Under the pieces are notes generated by a model. It saw only the letters and a list, made by a program, of their open reading frames with translations. It was not told where the DNA came from and made no database searches. A DNA stretch of 64,000 bases from Duganella sp. BuS-21 (GTDB lineage Bacteria; Pseudomonadota; Gammaproteobacteria; Burkholderiales; Burkholderiaceae_D): assembly GCA_041874725.1 (NCBI GenBank), contig CP097466.1:1550001-1614000 (forward strand), in the 5' to 3' direction. This document shows, piece by piece, positions 18,710 to 27,384 of this stretch (positions are counted from its first letter, which is position 1; each line of letters begins with the position of its first letter). The translations under genes were made by a program, and so were the position numbers.

Positions 18710-20688
18710 CGTTGGGGCGCGGTGCGCGGCAGCAGCATGCGCACCGTGGTGCCGGCGCCGGGCGCGGAGTCGATGGTGATGCGCCCGCCCATAATGCCGG
18801 TGACGATGTTGTAGACGATGTTCATCCCCAGCCCGGTGCCGCCCTGGCCCATCTTGGTGGTGAAGAAGGGATCGAATACGTGCTTGAGCACGTCCTCGCT
18901 CATGCCGCAGCCGTCGTCGCTGAAGGCCAACTCGATGGTGTCGCCATCCACCGCTTCCGCACGCACCGCGATGACGCCGGCCGCCCGCTGTTCGAAGGCG
19001 TGGCTCAAGGCGTTGTTGATCAGGTTGTTGAGCACCTGGTACAGGCCGCCCGGATAGGAGTCCAGGTTCATCTCGGACGGGATCCGCAGCACCACTTCGC
19101 ACGGCACGCGGCGCAGGCGCGGCATGTAGGTGGCGATGGTGTCGTGCACCGCCGACAGCAGGTTGAACACGCGCCGCTGGTCGTTGGTCTGGTCCACCGC
19201 GATCTGCTTGAACGAGGAGATCAGCTCGGCCGCCTTGTGCAGCGAACCGGCGATCAGTTCGCTGGCCAGGCGCACTTCCTCCAGGTGCGCGGTCAGCTCG
19301 GAGCGGCGCAGCGCGCCGGCGACGACGTGGCGATCGAACGCCTGCACGCGGTCGCGCAGCGCGGTCGAGGCCAGCAGGCTGTTGCCGATCGGCGTGTTGA
19401 GTTCGTGCGCGATGCCGGCCACCAGCGAACCGAGCGAGGCCATTTTCTCCGACGCCAGCAATTCATCCTGGGTGTGCTGCAGCGTTTGCAGCGCCGTGCT
19501 GAGGTCGGCGTTGGCGCGCTCCAGCGCGGCCGAGCGCTCGCGCACCCGGCTTTCCAGCGAGACGTTGAGGTCTTTCAGTTCGCGCTTGGCGTTCAGTTCT
19601 TCGGTCAGGTCGAGCAAGGCCCAGATGATGGCGCCCTTTCCGTCCAGCGTCAGCGAGGACGACCAGATCGCCACGCTGCCGACGCTGCCGTCGGGCAGCA
19701 GCACGCCGGCGATGGCGCCGTGCACCGCGCCTTCGTCGCGGTAGATGGCCCAGATGCGCTCGCGCTCCTGGATGCTGGCCCAGAACGGCACTTCGTCGCT
19801 GCGCTTGCCGATCAGGTGGTCGGCGCCCTGGCCGAAGGTGTGGGTCAGCGCGCGGTTGGCGGCGACGATGCGGCCTTCGCGGTCCGATACCGTCAGCGGC
19901 AGCGGCGCCATGTCGAACAGGGTTTTGAAGCGCGCCTCCGATTCCGACAGGCGCTGCTGCGATTGCTCCAGCGCGGCAATGCGCTCGCGCAGCGCCGCGC
20001 TCATGGCGTTGAGCGTACGTGTAAAGACAGCCAGTTCGTCGTCGCCATGCACCGGCAGCGCCTTGCTGTAGTCGCCCAGCGTGATCTGTTCGGATTCGTC
20101 GGTGAGCGCTTCCAGGCGGCGGCCGATGCCGCGCGTGAAGAGGTAGAACATGGCCATGGCCGCGCCGAAGCCGATCAGCGAGATGATGCCGGCCTGCAGC
20201 AGCACTTCGTCGCGCGCGCGTTTCAGGTCGGTGGTGCTGAGGCCGAAGTTGATGCTGCCGATGCGGTTGTCGGCCAGCAGCAGCGGCGAGCGGGCGTGCA
20301 GGGTGGCGTCGCTGATGATGGTGCGCACGCCCTTGAAGCTGGTGCCGCCGCCTTGCTTGAGGATGGCCGGTAGCGCCATATCGCGCTTGCCCACTGCGAT
20401 GATGGGCTGCTCGTTTTCGTCGAGGATGGTGAGATAGCGCAGGAAGCTGTCGTCCGGATCGGACAGCATTTCTGCCAGGTAGCTGTCGAGCTCGGGCAGG
20501 CGGGCGCGTACGGCGTAGGGACTGAGGGAGAGGTTGAGCGTGACCGCATATTCTTGCGCCACCCGCTCGGCGTTGGTGCCGACGGCGTGGTTCATCAGGC
20601 GCAGGCTGTTCCAGATCAGCAGGCCGACCACCAGCGCTTGAATGATGGCGCTGAGCAGCAGGAACTGCGCGCGTAACGAAAGACTCAA
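18706..20688 (-). CDS. Membrane sensor histidine kinase (HAMP-PAS-HisKA-HATPase)
   Basis: 660 residues. I choose the TTG at 20688 because AAGGAG lies 9 bases upstream; the ATG at 20724 would add 12 unlike residues and has no ribosome site. Order: membrane segment (about 8-28), periplasmic sensor (30-170), second membrane segment (about 172-192), HAMP, PAS (about 260-390), coiled coil, HisKA with His in GIAHELNTPIGN, and HATPase with NNLINNALSHA, DDGCGM and GGTGLGMNI, all intact. It is the last gene of a porin/PstS-like/kinase operon. No response regulator accompanies it, so its partner lies elsewhere. Confidence 0.9.
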   Translation of the reverse strand: MSLSLRAQFLLLSAIIQALVVGLLIWNSLRLMNHAVGTNAERVAQEYAVTLNLSLSPYAVRARLPELDSYLAEMLSDPDDSFLRYLTILDENEQPIIAVGKRDMALPAILKQGGGTSFKGVRTIISDATLHARSPLLLADNRIGSINFGLSTTDLKRARDEVLLQAGIISLIGFGAAMAMFYLFTRGIGRRLEALTDESEQITLGDYSKALPVHGDDELAVFTRTLNAMSAALRERIAALEQSQQRLSESEARFKTLFDMAPLPLTVSDREGRIVAANRALTHTFGQGADHLIGKRSDEVPFWASIQERERIWAIYRDEGAVHGAIAGVLLPDGSVGSVAIWSSSLTLDGKGAIIWALLDLTEELNAKRELKDLNVSLESRVRERSAALERANADLSTALQTLQHTQDELLASEKMASLGSLVAGIAHELNTPIGNSLLASTALRDRVQAFDRHVVAGALRRSELTAHLEEVRLASELIAGSLHKAAELISSFKQIAVDQTNDQRRVFNLLSAVHDTIATYMPRLRRVPCEVVLRIPSEMNLDSYPGGLYQVLNNLINNALSHAFEQRAAGVIAVRAEAVDGDTIELAFSDDGCGMSEDVLKHVFDPFFTTKMGQGGTGLGMNIVYNIVTGIMGGRITIDSAPGAGTTVRMLLPRTAPQR

Positions 20689-20697
20689 AACGGTTAC

Positions 20698-20703
20698 TCC
20701 TTG
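20698..20703 (-). promoter_or_regulatory. Ribosome binding site selecting a TTG start
   Basis: AAGGAG on the minus strand, 9 bases before the TTG at 20688. It is the only good site near the sensor kinase N-terminus and decides the start. Confidence 0.7.
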
Positions 20704-20726
20704 TTGGCGAAGCCAGGAGCACACGC

Positions 20727-20753
20727 GCCTGCCGCGCGGATGGCGCGGCAGGC
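20727..20753 (-). promoter_or_regulatory. Intercistronic hairpin between PstS-like and kinase genes
   Basis: A perfect 11-bp stem: GCCTGCCGCGC and GCGCGGCAGGC around a 5-base loop. It lacks a T-run, so it is more likely an mRNA-stabilising or partial attenuation element than a full terminator. It would lower kinase expression relative to the porin. Confidence 0.55.
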
Positions 20754-20771
20754 TGGCAGGACGACCTGGGT

Positions 20772-21191
20772 TTAAGGCAGGGTCAAAATCACTTTGACGG
20801 TATCGTCAACTGCCGACTTGTCAATATACCCGATTGCTTTCGGATCGGCAGCAACTGCTTTTTTCACCTCGGCGCTGCTGGCGTACTCTTTCGGCGGCGT
20901 GGCTTTGCCGGTGAACACCAGCTTGGACCACAGCGCCTTGACCTGGGCCGCGTCCTTGTCCGCCACCTTGTGATAGAACTCGTTGCGGATGGCGGAGCCG
21001 TCGGCCTGGTCGACCGGCGTGAACAGGTTCGATTTGCCGAGGAAGAATTGCGAAGCCTGTTCCGAGAACATGCGGGTGGCCGGATTCTTCTGGCTGACGA
21101 TGACGACGATTTCGGCCGCCGTAGCGGGGATGGCTGTGGCGGTCAGTGCGGCAAACGCGGCCAGCAGCAGGGTGGACATCAGATTTTTCAT
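20772..21191 (-). CDS. Small periplasmic PstS-like substrate-binding protein
   Basis: 139 residues with a signal peptide ending ATA/AEI. The mature part starts EIVVIVSQKNPATRMFSEQASQFFLG and ends KAIGYIDKSAVDDTVKVILTLP, which resembles phosphate-type ABC binding proteins (PstS-like) but is under half the usual length: one lobe rather than a two-lobe clamp. No ABC permease is nearby. It sits 13 bases after the porin stop and precedes the sensor kinase, so a role as the kinase's periplasmic ligand sensor is plausible but inferred. Confidence 0.75.
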   Translation of the reverse strand: MKNLMSTLLLAAFAALTATAIPATAAEIVVIVSQKNPATRMFSEQASQFFLGKSNLFTPVDQADGSAIRNEFYHKVADKDAAQVKALWSKLVFTGKATPPKEYASSAEVKKAVAADPKAIGYIDKSAVDDTVKVILTLP

Positions 21192-21204
21192 AGCGCCTCC
21201 CTAA

Positions 21205-22422
21205 TCAGAATACGAAGTCGAGCGCAGCGCCGACGACGGTGACATTTTTCTTGATGCCGGCGGCCGGCGCGAAGATCAGCGCGCCCGATTTGGCGCCCGG
21301 CTTGATGCGGTCGACCTGCACTTTCAGCGCCAACGATTTGGCGAAGTCCCAGCGCATGCCGATCAGGTCGGAGGATTGCTCGGCCGAGGTCATCACGCCG
21401 TTGACGGTGGCTGCCAGCACGCCGGTTTTCGGGAAGTTGCCAGGCAGGGTGATCGATCGGCCCGCGCCTTTGTAGGCGGCGTGCGAGTAGTACGGCAGGA
21501 ACTTGCCGATGCGGTAGCCAACCATGGTGTACCAGGCATTGGTGTCCGGAATATAGACGGCTTCCTTGGCGCGGCGCTGGGCATACTCGGCCTGCACCAC
21601 GATATTATTCCAGTCCATGGTCGCGCCTACCGAGGTGAAGGCGACTTTCTTGCCGCTGACCAGGGTGATGTCGTTGGCCAGCTGGGTGAAGCCGACGGTC
21701 TTGAGCGTGTTGGTCAAGGCGTTGATCGGGGCGACGTCATTGCTGGTCAGGTCCGCACGGGCGTGGCTGACGCGCGCCATGAACGGGCCGTATTCGCCGG
21801 TCAGGGTGAGGCCCATTGCCGGTGCGCGGTAGGTGGCGACCGAACCGCCTGCGGTCGGCACGAACAGTTTGCCGCGGCTGGTGCCGACGAAGGCGACGGT
21901 GGTCAGGTTCAGATCACCGAACGCGCGCTGATAGGTGAGGTCGACACCATCGACGTTTTCAACCGGGGCCTGCGCGTACATCTCGATCGGCGGACGCATC
22001 ATGGTGTTGGCGTAGCCGACGTTCTGGTAGTCCGAGATCAGGAAGATCGGCATGACGACACGGCCGACGCGCACGCTGGTCTCGTCGTTGATGCGGGCTT
22101 TCAGGAAGGCCCAGGTCAGGTCGGTGGTAAAGGTCGGGCTGGTGTTCTTGCGGGTCAGTACCTGCGCGGTGGCGGACAGCCAGTCATTGATTTTGTACGA
22201 TGCTTGCAGGCCGAGGTTGCTGTCGAGGCCGATGCGGGCTTTGTCGCCCACGCCTTCGGCCTGGTTGTAGCGCGCGAACTGGCCTTCGTCGAGGTTGCTC
22301 CTGGCCGCGCCCAGCGTGCCGAAGCCGCCGATGGTCAGGTTGCCGTCGTCCATGGCGCCGGCCTGGGCTTGCAGGGACGCGGTCGCAGCCAATACGGCAG
22401 CTACTAACAGTTGCTTTTTCAT
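21205..22422 (-). CDS. Outer-membrane porin
   Basis: 405 residues with a signal peptide (cleavage near AQA/GAM). Beta-strand-rich with many aromatic residues, beginning DGNLTIGGFGTLGAARSN and ending VVGAALDFVF with the C-terminal Phe recognised by BamA. It resembles proteobacterial porins found beside PstS-like proteins. First gene of the three-gene minus-strand operon. A possible operator palindrome lies upstream at 22584-22605. The solute is unknown. Confidence 0.85.
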   Translation of the reverse strand: MKKQLLVAAVLAATASLQAQAGAMDDGNLTIGGFGTLGAARSNLDEGQFARYNQAEGVGDKARIGLDSNLGLQASYKINDWLSATAQVLTRKNTSPTFTTDLTWAFLKARINDETSVRVGRVVMPIFLISDYQNVGYANTMMRPPIEMYAQAPVENVDGVDLTYQRAFGDLNLTTVAFVGTSRGKLFVPTAGGSVATYRAPAMGLTLTGEYGPFMARVSHARADLTSNDVAPINALTNTLKTVGFTQLANDITLVSGKKVAFTSVGATMDWNNIVVQAEYAQRRAKEAVYIPDTNAWYTMVGYRIGKFLPYYSHAAYKGAGRSITLPGNFPKTGVLAATVNGVMTSAEQSSDLIGMRWDFAKSLALKVQVDRIKPGAKSGALIFAPAAGIKKNVTVVGAALDFVF

Positions 22423-22728
22423 GTGTTCAGTCCTAGGGAGTTATTGTTTGTCTGAAGGTTTTGCCGTCTTTGCGGCGCTGTCAATGCGGGGATGGGGCAT
22501 TCGATTATTACCATAGACCAATTTCTTCGCAGCATGAAATGGAAAAACGTTAAACCGTACGGGAGTGCTAATTATTGTGGTTTTTATGCAAAAAACCGTG
22601 CATAAACAGGAGGTTGTACGATATCGCTCTAGTGAATTTTTAATAAATTTACTGTTCTGCCATGGCTGCAACCGGCGGTATCAGGGATTACAATAGCGGC
22701 TCCTCTTCCCACCCACGAGATCACGAAT
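22423..22728. promoter_or_regulatory. Divergent promoter region, porin / argJ, with an operator-like palindrome
   Basis: A 306-base AT-rich gap. TTATGCA (22584-22590) and TGCATAA (22599-22605) form a perfect 7-bp inverted repeat with an 8-base spacer. TACAAT at 22689-22694 is a likely argJ -10 box, 34 bases before its ATG. On the minus strand TTGACA (22480-22485) is a possible porin -35 box, without a good -10. I see no gene here. Confidence 0.45.
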
Positions 22729-23967
22729 ATGGCCGTCAATTCCCCCCTGCCCATTGCCTCCGAACTGAAGCCGGTTGCCGGCGTTGAAATCGGCTTTGCC
22801 GAAGCCGGCATCAAGAAGCCGAACCGCAAGGATGTGCTGGTGATGAAACTGGCGCCGACCGCCACCGTGGCCGGCGTGTTCACGCTGAACCGCTTCTGCG
22901 CCGCGCCGGTGCAGATCGCCAAGGCGCACCTGGCGGCCGCGCAAACCAGCGGCAAGCCGATCGCCGCGCTGCTGGTCAATACCGGCAACGCCAACGCCGG
23001 CACCGGCGAGCTGGGCCTGTCGCTGGCGAATGAAACCTGCGCCGCGCTGGCCGCCCAGCTCGGCGTGGACGCGGCGCAGATCCTGCCGTTCTCGACCGGC
23101 GTGATCCTGGAGCCGCTGCCTGCCGCCAAAGTCATTGCCGGCCTGCCGCAGGCCATCACCGGCCTGCAAGCCGACAACTGGTACAACGCGGCCGAAGCCA
23201 TCATGACCACCGACACGCAGCCGAAAGCCGGCTCGCGCACGGTGACCATCGGCGGCCACACGGTCACCATGACCGGCATCTCCAAGGGCGCCGGCATGAT
23301 CAAGCCGAACATGGCCACCATGCTCGGCTACCTGGCGCTGGACGCCAAGGTGGCGCAGCCGGTGCTGGACCAGCTGGTCAAGCACGCCGCCAACCAGTCG
23401 TTCAACTGCATCACCATCGACGGCGATACCTCGACCAACGATTCCTTCATGCTGATCGCCACCGGCGCCGGCGCGCTGGAGATCACCTCGGTCGACCAGC
23501 CTGAATACGCCGCCCTGCGTGATGCCGTGACCGAACTGTCGCTGTTCCTGGCGCAAGCCATCGTGCGCGACGGCGAAGGCGCCACCAAGTTCATGAGCAT
23601 CATCGTGGAAGAGGGCGCCAACGTGGAGGAGTGCCGCAAGATCGCTTACTCGATCGGCCACTCGCCGCTGGTGAAGACCGCTTTCTTCGCTTCCGACCCG
23701 AACCTGGGCCGCATCCTGGCCGCGATCGGCTATGCCGGCGTCGACGACCTCGACGTGTCGAAGCTGAACCTGTACCTGGACGACGTGTGGGTAGCCAAGA
23801 ACGGCGGCCGCAATCCCGACTATAAGGAAGAAGACGGCCAGCGCGTGATGAAGCAGAGCGAAATCAGCGTGCGCGTCAAGCTGGCGCGCGGCGCGGCGGC
23901 GGCCACCGTGTACACCTGCGACCTGTCGCACGACTACGTCTCGATCAACGCCGACTACCGTTCGTAA
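22729..23967 (+). CDS. argJ: Bifunctional ornithine acetyltransferase/N-acetylglutamate synthase
   Basis: 412 residues; moves the acetyl group from N-acetylornithine to glutamate in the cyclic arginine pathway. It self-cleaves before the nucleophile Thr197 in KPNMATMLG, giving alpha and beta chains. The oxyanion region TGISKGAGM lies just before. The C-terminus [13 protein letters not shown] is conserved. It is followed after one base by an AAA ATPase gene and mutT, a betaproteobacterial neighbourhood. Confidence 0.97.
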   Translation: MAVNSPLPIASELKPVAGVEIGFAEAGIKKPNRKDVLVMKLAPTATVAGVFTLNRFCAAPVQIAKAHLAAAQTSGKPIAALLVNTGNANAGTGELGLSLANETCAALAAQLGVDAAQILPFSTGVILEPLPAAKVIAGLPQAITGLQADNWYNAAEAIMTTDTQPKAGSRTVTIGGHTVTMTGISKGAGMIKPNMATMLGYLALDAKVAQPVLDQLVKHAANQSFNCITIDGDTSTNDSFMLIATGAGALEITSVDQPEYAALRDAVTELSLFLAQAIVRDGEGATKFMSIIVEEGANVEECRKIAYSIGHSPLVKTAFFASDPNLGRILAAIGYAGVDDLDVSKLNLYLDDVWVAKNGGRNPDYKEEDGQRVMKQSEISVRVKLARGAAAATVYTCDLSHDYVSINADYRS

Positions 23968-23968
23968 G

Positions 23969-24850
23969 ATGGCGACGCCTCTCGAACAATTCCTGGTGCG
24001 CGCCGAAGCCTTGCTGGCGCGCGTGGAAGCAGTGCTGCCGCAAGCACCGCGCGAACCCGACTGGAAGCTGGGCTTCGCCTTCCGCTGGCGTCAACGCAGC
24101 AATGGCGCGGCCCGCGGCCCGAGCTATCTGCAGGCGGTGACGCACGTATCGCAGATCGCGCTGGACGACTTGCAGCACATCGGCCCGCAGAAAGAACAGA
24201 TCGAGCAGAACACGCGCCAGTTCGTGCAGGGCAAGCCGGCCAACAACGTGCTGCTGACCGGCGCGCGCGGTACCGGCAAGTCCTCGCTGATCAAGGCTTG
24301 CCTGAACCAGTTCGGCAAGGATGGCCTGCGTTTGATCGAGGTGGACAAGGCCGACCTGGCCGAGCTGCCGGACATCGTCGACATCGTGGCCGGCCGGCCC
24401 GAGCGCTTCATCATCTTCTGCGACGACCTGTCGTTTGAAGAGGGCGAGAGCGGCTACAAGGCGCTGAAGGTGGCGCTGGACGGCAGCATCTCGGCGCAGT
24501 CGGACAACGTGCTGATCTACGCCACCTCCAACCGCCGCCACCTGCTGCCGGAGCGCATGTCCGACAACATGAGCTACAGGCATGACGAGGACGGCGACCT
24601 GCATCCGGGCGAAACGGTGGAAGAGAAGATTTCGCTGTCGGAGCGCTTCGGCCTGTGGCTGACGTTTTACCCGTTCAAGCAGGACGACTACCTGGCGATC
24701 GTCGGCCACTGGCTGTCGTCGCTCGACTGCACCGAAGCGCAGATCGGGGCGGCGCGCGCCGACGCCTTGCGCTGGGCCTTGCAGCGCGGCTCGCGTTCGG
24801 GCCGCGTGGCGTGGCAGTTCGCCAAGGATTATGCGGGGAAGCTGGCATGA
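23969..24850 (+). CDS. DUF815-family AAA ATPase
   Basis: 293 residues. Walker A is GARGTGKS (98-105) and Walker B is IIFCDDLSF (about 148-156); YATSNRRHLLPERMSDN holds the sensor region. A DUF815 protein, conserved and usually next to argJ and mutT in betaproteobacteria; its role is not established. Soluble, with no membrane segments. It starts one base after the argJ stop and overlaps mutT by four bases (ATGA), so translation is coupled. Confidence 0.9.
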   Translation: MATPLEQFLVRAEALLARVEAVLPQAPREPDWKLGFAFRWRQRSNGAARGPSYLQAVTHVSQIALDDLQHIGPQKEQIEQNTRQFVQGKPANNVLLTGARGTGKSSLIKACLNQFGKDGLRLIEVDKADLAELPDIVDIVAGRPERFIIFCDDLSFEEGESGYKALKVALDGSISAQSDNVLIYATSNRRHLLPERMSDNMSYRHDEDGDLHPGETVEEKISLSERFGLWLTFYPFKQDDYLAIVGHWLSSLDCTEAQIGAARADALRWALQRGSRSGRVAWQFAKDYAGKLA

Positions 24851-25245
24851 GCAAGCCGGTCGATGTCGCGGTAGGCATCCTGGTCAAGCCGAACGGCGAT
24901 GTGCTGCTGGGCCAGCGTCCTGCCGGCAAGCCCTACGACGGCTACTGGGAATTCCCCGGCGGTAAAGTCGATCCGGGCGAGAGCATTCTGCAAGCCTTGA
25001 AGCGCGAGTTTGTCGAGGAACTGGGCTTGACCATCCACAGCGCCGAGGAATGGTGCGGCGTCGAGTACGTCTATCCACACGCGCATGTGCGGCTGCATTT
25101 CTACATTAGCCGCGACTGGTCGGGCGAGCCGCAAAGCCTGGAAGGGCAGGCGTTTGCCTGGCAGGGCACGGTCGGTGTCGAGCCGCTGCTGCCAGCCACC
25201 ATTCCCCTGCTGGACTGGCTGGAGCAAGTGCGTTACCAGGCCTGA
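24847..25245 (+). CDS. mutT: MutT-type Nudix hydrolase
   Basis: 132 residues from the ATG overlapping the preceding stop (ATGA). The Nudix box spans residues 39-61: Gly39, Glu45, Arg53-Glu54, Glu57-Glu58, Gly60 fit GX5EX7REUXEEXGU. LGQRPAGKPYDGYWEFPGGK is typical of MutT, which hydrolyses 8-oxo-dGTP to prevent A:T-to-C:G errors. It is shorter than the MutT-thiamine synthase fusions of some relatives. Last gene of the argJ operon. Confidence 0.93.
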   Translation: MSKPVDVAVGILVKPNGDVLLGQRPAGKPYDGYWEFPGGKVDPGESILQALKREFVEELGLTIHSAEEWCGVEYVYPHAHVRLHFYISRDWSGEPQSLEGQAFAWQGTVGVEPLLPATIPLLDWLEQVRYQA

Positions 25246-25349
25246 AAAAATAATTGCATCGCGCTGCATCCAAACGCCGCGCTGGCGGGTAGTACAGGTA
25301 TCGGCCGCAATGTTGCGCGCCGATCCTACCATCCGACCTGGAGTCCGCC

Positions 25350-25895
25350 ATGCAAACACCCCCAACCACTGTTGTTGCCGCCGCCATTGCCACCGCGCTG
25401 CTGCTGTCCGCTTGCGCCGGCATGCCGAAGTTCGATCAGCAAGGCCTGCCCGCCGCCGTACAGGTGCCGACCGGCCATCGCGTCGCCATGGAAACCGTCG
25501 GCGCCGGCGAGATCACCTATGAATGCAAAGCCAAAAAGGACGCCGCCGACCAGTTCGAGTGGACCTTCATCGGCCCCGACGCCTTGCTGAGCGACCGCAG
25601 CGGCAAAGCCGTCGGCAAATACTTCGGCCCACCGGCCACCTGGCAGAGCAATGATGGCTCCAAGGTCACCGCCACCCAGCTGGCCGTTGCGCCAGCGGGC
25701 GCCGGCAATATCCCGTATCAACTGGTGAAAGCCAATCCCTCGGTCGGCAGCGGCGAGATGTTCGGCATCAGTCACATCCAGCGCGTGGCCACCAAGGGCG
25801 GCGTGGCGCCGGCCGCACCGTGCGCCGCCGCCCATGTCGGCAGCAAGCAGAAGGTGCAGTATCAGGCTGACTATATTTTCTGGAAAGCAGCATAA
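25350..25895 (+). CDS. DUF3455 lipoprotein
   Basis: 181 residues. The lipobox LLLSACAG puts the lipidated Cys near residue 23. The mature protein reads VPTGHRVAMETVGAGEITYEC and ends VQYQADYIFWKAA, the DUF3455 pattern (a secreted beta-rich family seen in bacteria and fungi, function unknown). Two further Cys (about 59 and 162) could pair. It is 19 bases upstream of an ECF sigma gene, but that gene has its own -10 box. A link to the sigma factor's regulon is possible. Confidence 0.8.
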   Translation: MQTPPTTVVAAAIATALLLSACAGMPKFDQQGLPAAVQVPTGHRVAMETVGAGEITYECKAKKDAADQFEWTFIGPDALLSDRSGKAVGKYFGPPATWQSNDGSKVTATQLAVAPAGAGNIPYQLVKANPSVGSGEMFGISHIQRVATKGGVAPAAPCAAAHVGSKQKVQYQADYIFWKAA

Positions 25896-25902
25896 GTATC
25901 GC

Positions 25903-25917
25903 TATAATCGGCTGATG
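25903..25917 (+). promoter_or_regulatory. -10 promoter box, candidate leaderless start (ECF sigma)
   Basis: TATAAT (25903-25908), CGGCTG, ATG (25915): the same TATAATCG plus 6-base spacing as lpxC. No ribosome site precedes the ATG. Confidence 0.5.
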
Positions 25918-26469
25918 CCCAACACGCCCGAGCTGTTCGACTACAACGCTGTGCTGGCCGCCTGTGCCCAGGGCGACCAGCAGGCCCTGCATCGCCTGTA
26001 TCAACAGGACGGGCGGCACCTGCTCGGCGTGGCGCTGCGCATCGTGCGCCGGCGCGATGTGGCGGAAGACGTGCTGCACGATGCGTTCGTCAGCATCTGG
26101 CACAAGGCCGCCAGCTTCGACGCGGCGCGCGGCGCCGGCCGTGGCTGGATCTACAGCGTGGTGCGGCATCAGGCCTTGAACGCCTTGCGCGGCAGCGAGC
26201 GCGAGGTGCAGGCCGATGCCGATACGCTCGACGCCTTGCAGGAGGCGCACGCCGATCCGGTGATGGAACAATTCGAACTGCAGGCCAGCATGGGACGCTT
26301 GCAGGATTGCCTCGAACATCTCGATAGCGCCAAGCGCAACAGCATCGTCTGCGCGTATGTCGACGGCTGCAGCCACAGCGAAATCGCGGCGCGCTTGAAC
26401 GCGCCACTGGGCTCGGTCAAGGCCTGGCTCAAGCGCGGCTTGGCCGCATTGCGGGAGTGCATGGGATGA
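25915..26469 (+). CDS. ECF sigma-70 factor (SigK-like)
   Basis: 184 residues. Region 2 is YQQDGRHLLGVALRIVRRRDVAEDVLHDAFVSIW and region 4 ends CSHSEIAARLNAPLGSVKAWLKRGLAALREC, a clear helix-turn-helix. The start at 25915 (MPNTPELFDYN) is preferred over the open frame from 25834, which runs through the preceding lipoprotein. It overlaps its anti-sigma gene by four bases (ATGA), ensuring equal synthesis. Such pairs respond to envelope or oxidative stress; the signal is unknown. Confidence 0.93.
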   Translation: MPNTPELFDYNAVLAACAQGDQQALHRLYQQDGRHLLGVALRIVRRRDVAEDVLHDAFVSIWHKAASFDAARGAGRGWIYSVVRHQALNALRGSEREVQADADTLDALQEAHADPVMEQFELQASMGRLQDCLEHLDSAKRNSIVCAYVDGCSHSEIAARLNAPLGSVKAWLKRGLAALRECMG

Positions 26470-27182
26470 ACGAAACGCCCGAACAATTACAGCAACTGGC
26501 CGGCGAGTACGTGCTCGGCACGCTGCCGGCCGGCGCGCGGCGCGCGGTCGAGCAGCGGCTGGCGCGCGCGCCGCAGTTGCGCGCGGAGGTCGATGCATGG
26601 GAAAGCCGGCTGCTGCCGCTGACATCGCTGGCGCCGGAAGTCGAGCCGTCAGCGCGCCTTTGGCCGCGCATCGCCGGCAGCGTAAGCGCCGCAGCCGTTC
26701 CCGCAGCCCCGGCATCCGCGCTTGCGGCAGGCTGGCGCCGCTGGTGGGACGATCTGCGCCTGTGGCGCGGGCTGGCCGGTGGCGCCGTTGCTGCCTGCCT
26801 GGCGCTGGCCGTGACTGTGCTGATGCGGCCGCCGGCGCCGCAAGCAGCGTATATGGTAGTGCTGGCCGCGCCGCAGGATCGCGGCGCCGGCTGGGTGGTG
26901 CAAACCAGCATGAATCGCCAACTGACATTGACGCCGCTGCGCGGCACGGTGGTGCCCGACCGCAAGGCCTTGCAGTTCTGGACCAAGGCGCCGGGCTGGA
27001 GCGGGCCGGTATCGCTGGGGCTGGTGGAATCGAACCGTTCGCTCAAGCTGGCGCTGGATACCTTGCCGCCGGTGGAAGAGGATCAGCTGTTTGAAATCAC
27101 GCTGGAACCGGCCACCGGCTCGCCCACCGGCAGGCCGACCGGGCCGGTGCTGTACATCGGCAAGGCCGTGAAGGTGATGTAA
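26466..27182 (+). CDS. Anti-sigma factor, RskA type
   Basis: 238 residues from the ATG at 26466, with GGGAG 8 bases upstream; a GTG at 26457 is less likely. The N-terminal anti-sigma domain (about 1-70, LQQLAGEYVLGTLPAGARRAVEQRL) precedes one membrane segment (about 103-121, LAGGAVAACLALAVTVLM) and the periplasmic RskA domain, which ends FEITLEPATGSPTGRPTGPVLYIG, the usual family ending. It holds the overlapping sigma factor inactive at the membrane. Confidence 0.92.
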   Translation: MNETPEQLQQLAGEYVLGTLPAGARRAVEQRLARAPQLRAEVDAWESRLLPLTSLAPEVEPSARLWPRIAGSVSAAAVPAAPASALAAGWRRWWDDLRLWRGLAGGAVAACLALAVTVLMRPPAPQAAYMVVLAAPQDRGAGWVVQTSMNRQLTLTPLRGTVVPDRKALQFWTKAPGWSGPVSLGLVESNRSLKLALDTLPPVEEDQLFEITLEPATGSPTGRPTGPVLYIGKAVKVM

Positions 27183-27201
27183 TGCGGTGATGTAAAGCGG
27201 A

Positions 27202-27375
27202 TTACTCCTCGTCGAGAGGATCTTTCGGCGGCGCGACCGGAATCGCATACTTTTCCTCGGCCCAGGCGCCCAGGTCGATCTTCTTGCAGCGATCCGAGCA
27301 GAACGGGCGAAACTTGTTTTCCGGCTTCCACTCGACTTTGGCGGAGCAGGTAGGGCATTCAACTACAGTGGTCAT
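27202..27375 (-). CDS. yacG: DNA gyrase inhibitor YacG (zinc protein)
   Basis: A 57-residue gene found by translating the gap. It reads [16 protein letters not shown] and then [16 protein letters not shown], with zinc ligands C7, C10, C26 and C30 (CxxC...CxxxC) as in YacG. The tail is acidic (KDPLDEE). YacG binds GyrB and blocks DNA binding by gyrase. The order coaE-zapD-yacG on this strand is the classic proteobacterial one, with 9 bases to zapD. It converges on the anti-sigma gene. Confidence 0.93.
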   Translation of the reverse strand: MTTVVECPTCSAKVEWKPENKFRPFCSDRCKKIDLGAWAEEKYAIPVAPPKDPLDEE

Positions 27376-27384
27376 GATGATTCG

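Noticed and set aside
15062..19102. A 1346-codon open frame on the minus strand
   Set aside because: It is antisense to the GH3 and esterase genes and to the end of the kinase gene, is rich in His/Arg/Gln/Ala runs, and has no domain motif: a GC-rich shadow frame.
18706..20724. ATG at 20724 as the sensor kinase start
   Set aside because: It has no ribosome site and adds a non-conserved CSWLRQQG stretch within the region after the intercistronic hairpin; the TTG at 20688 has AAGGAG at good spacing.
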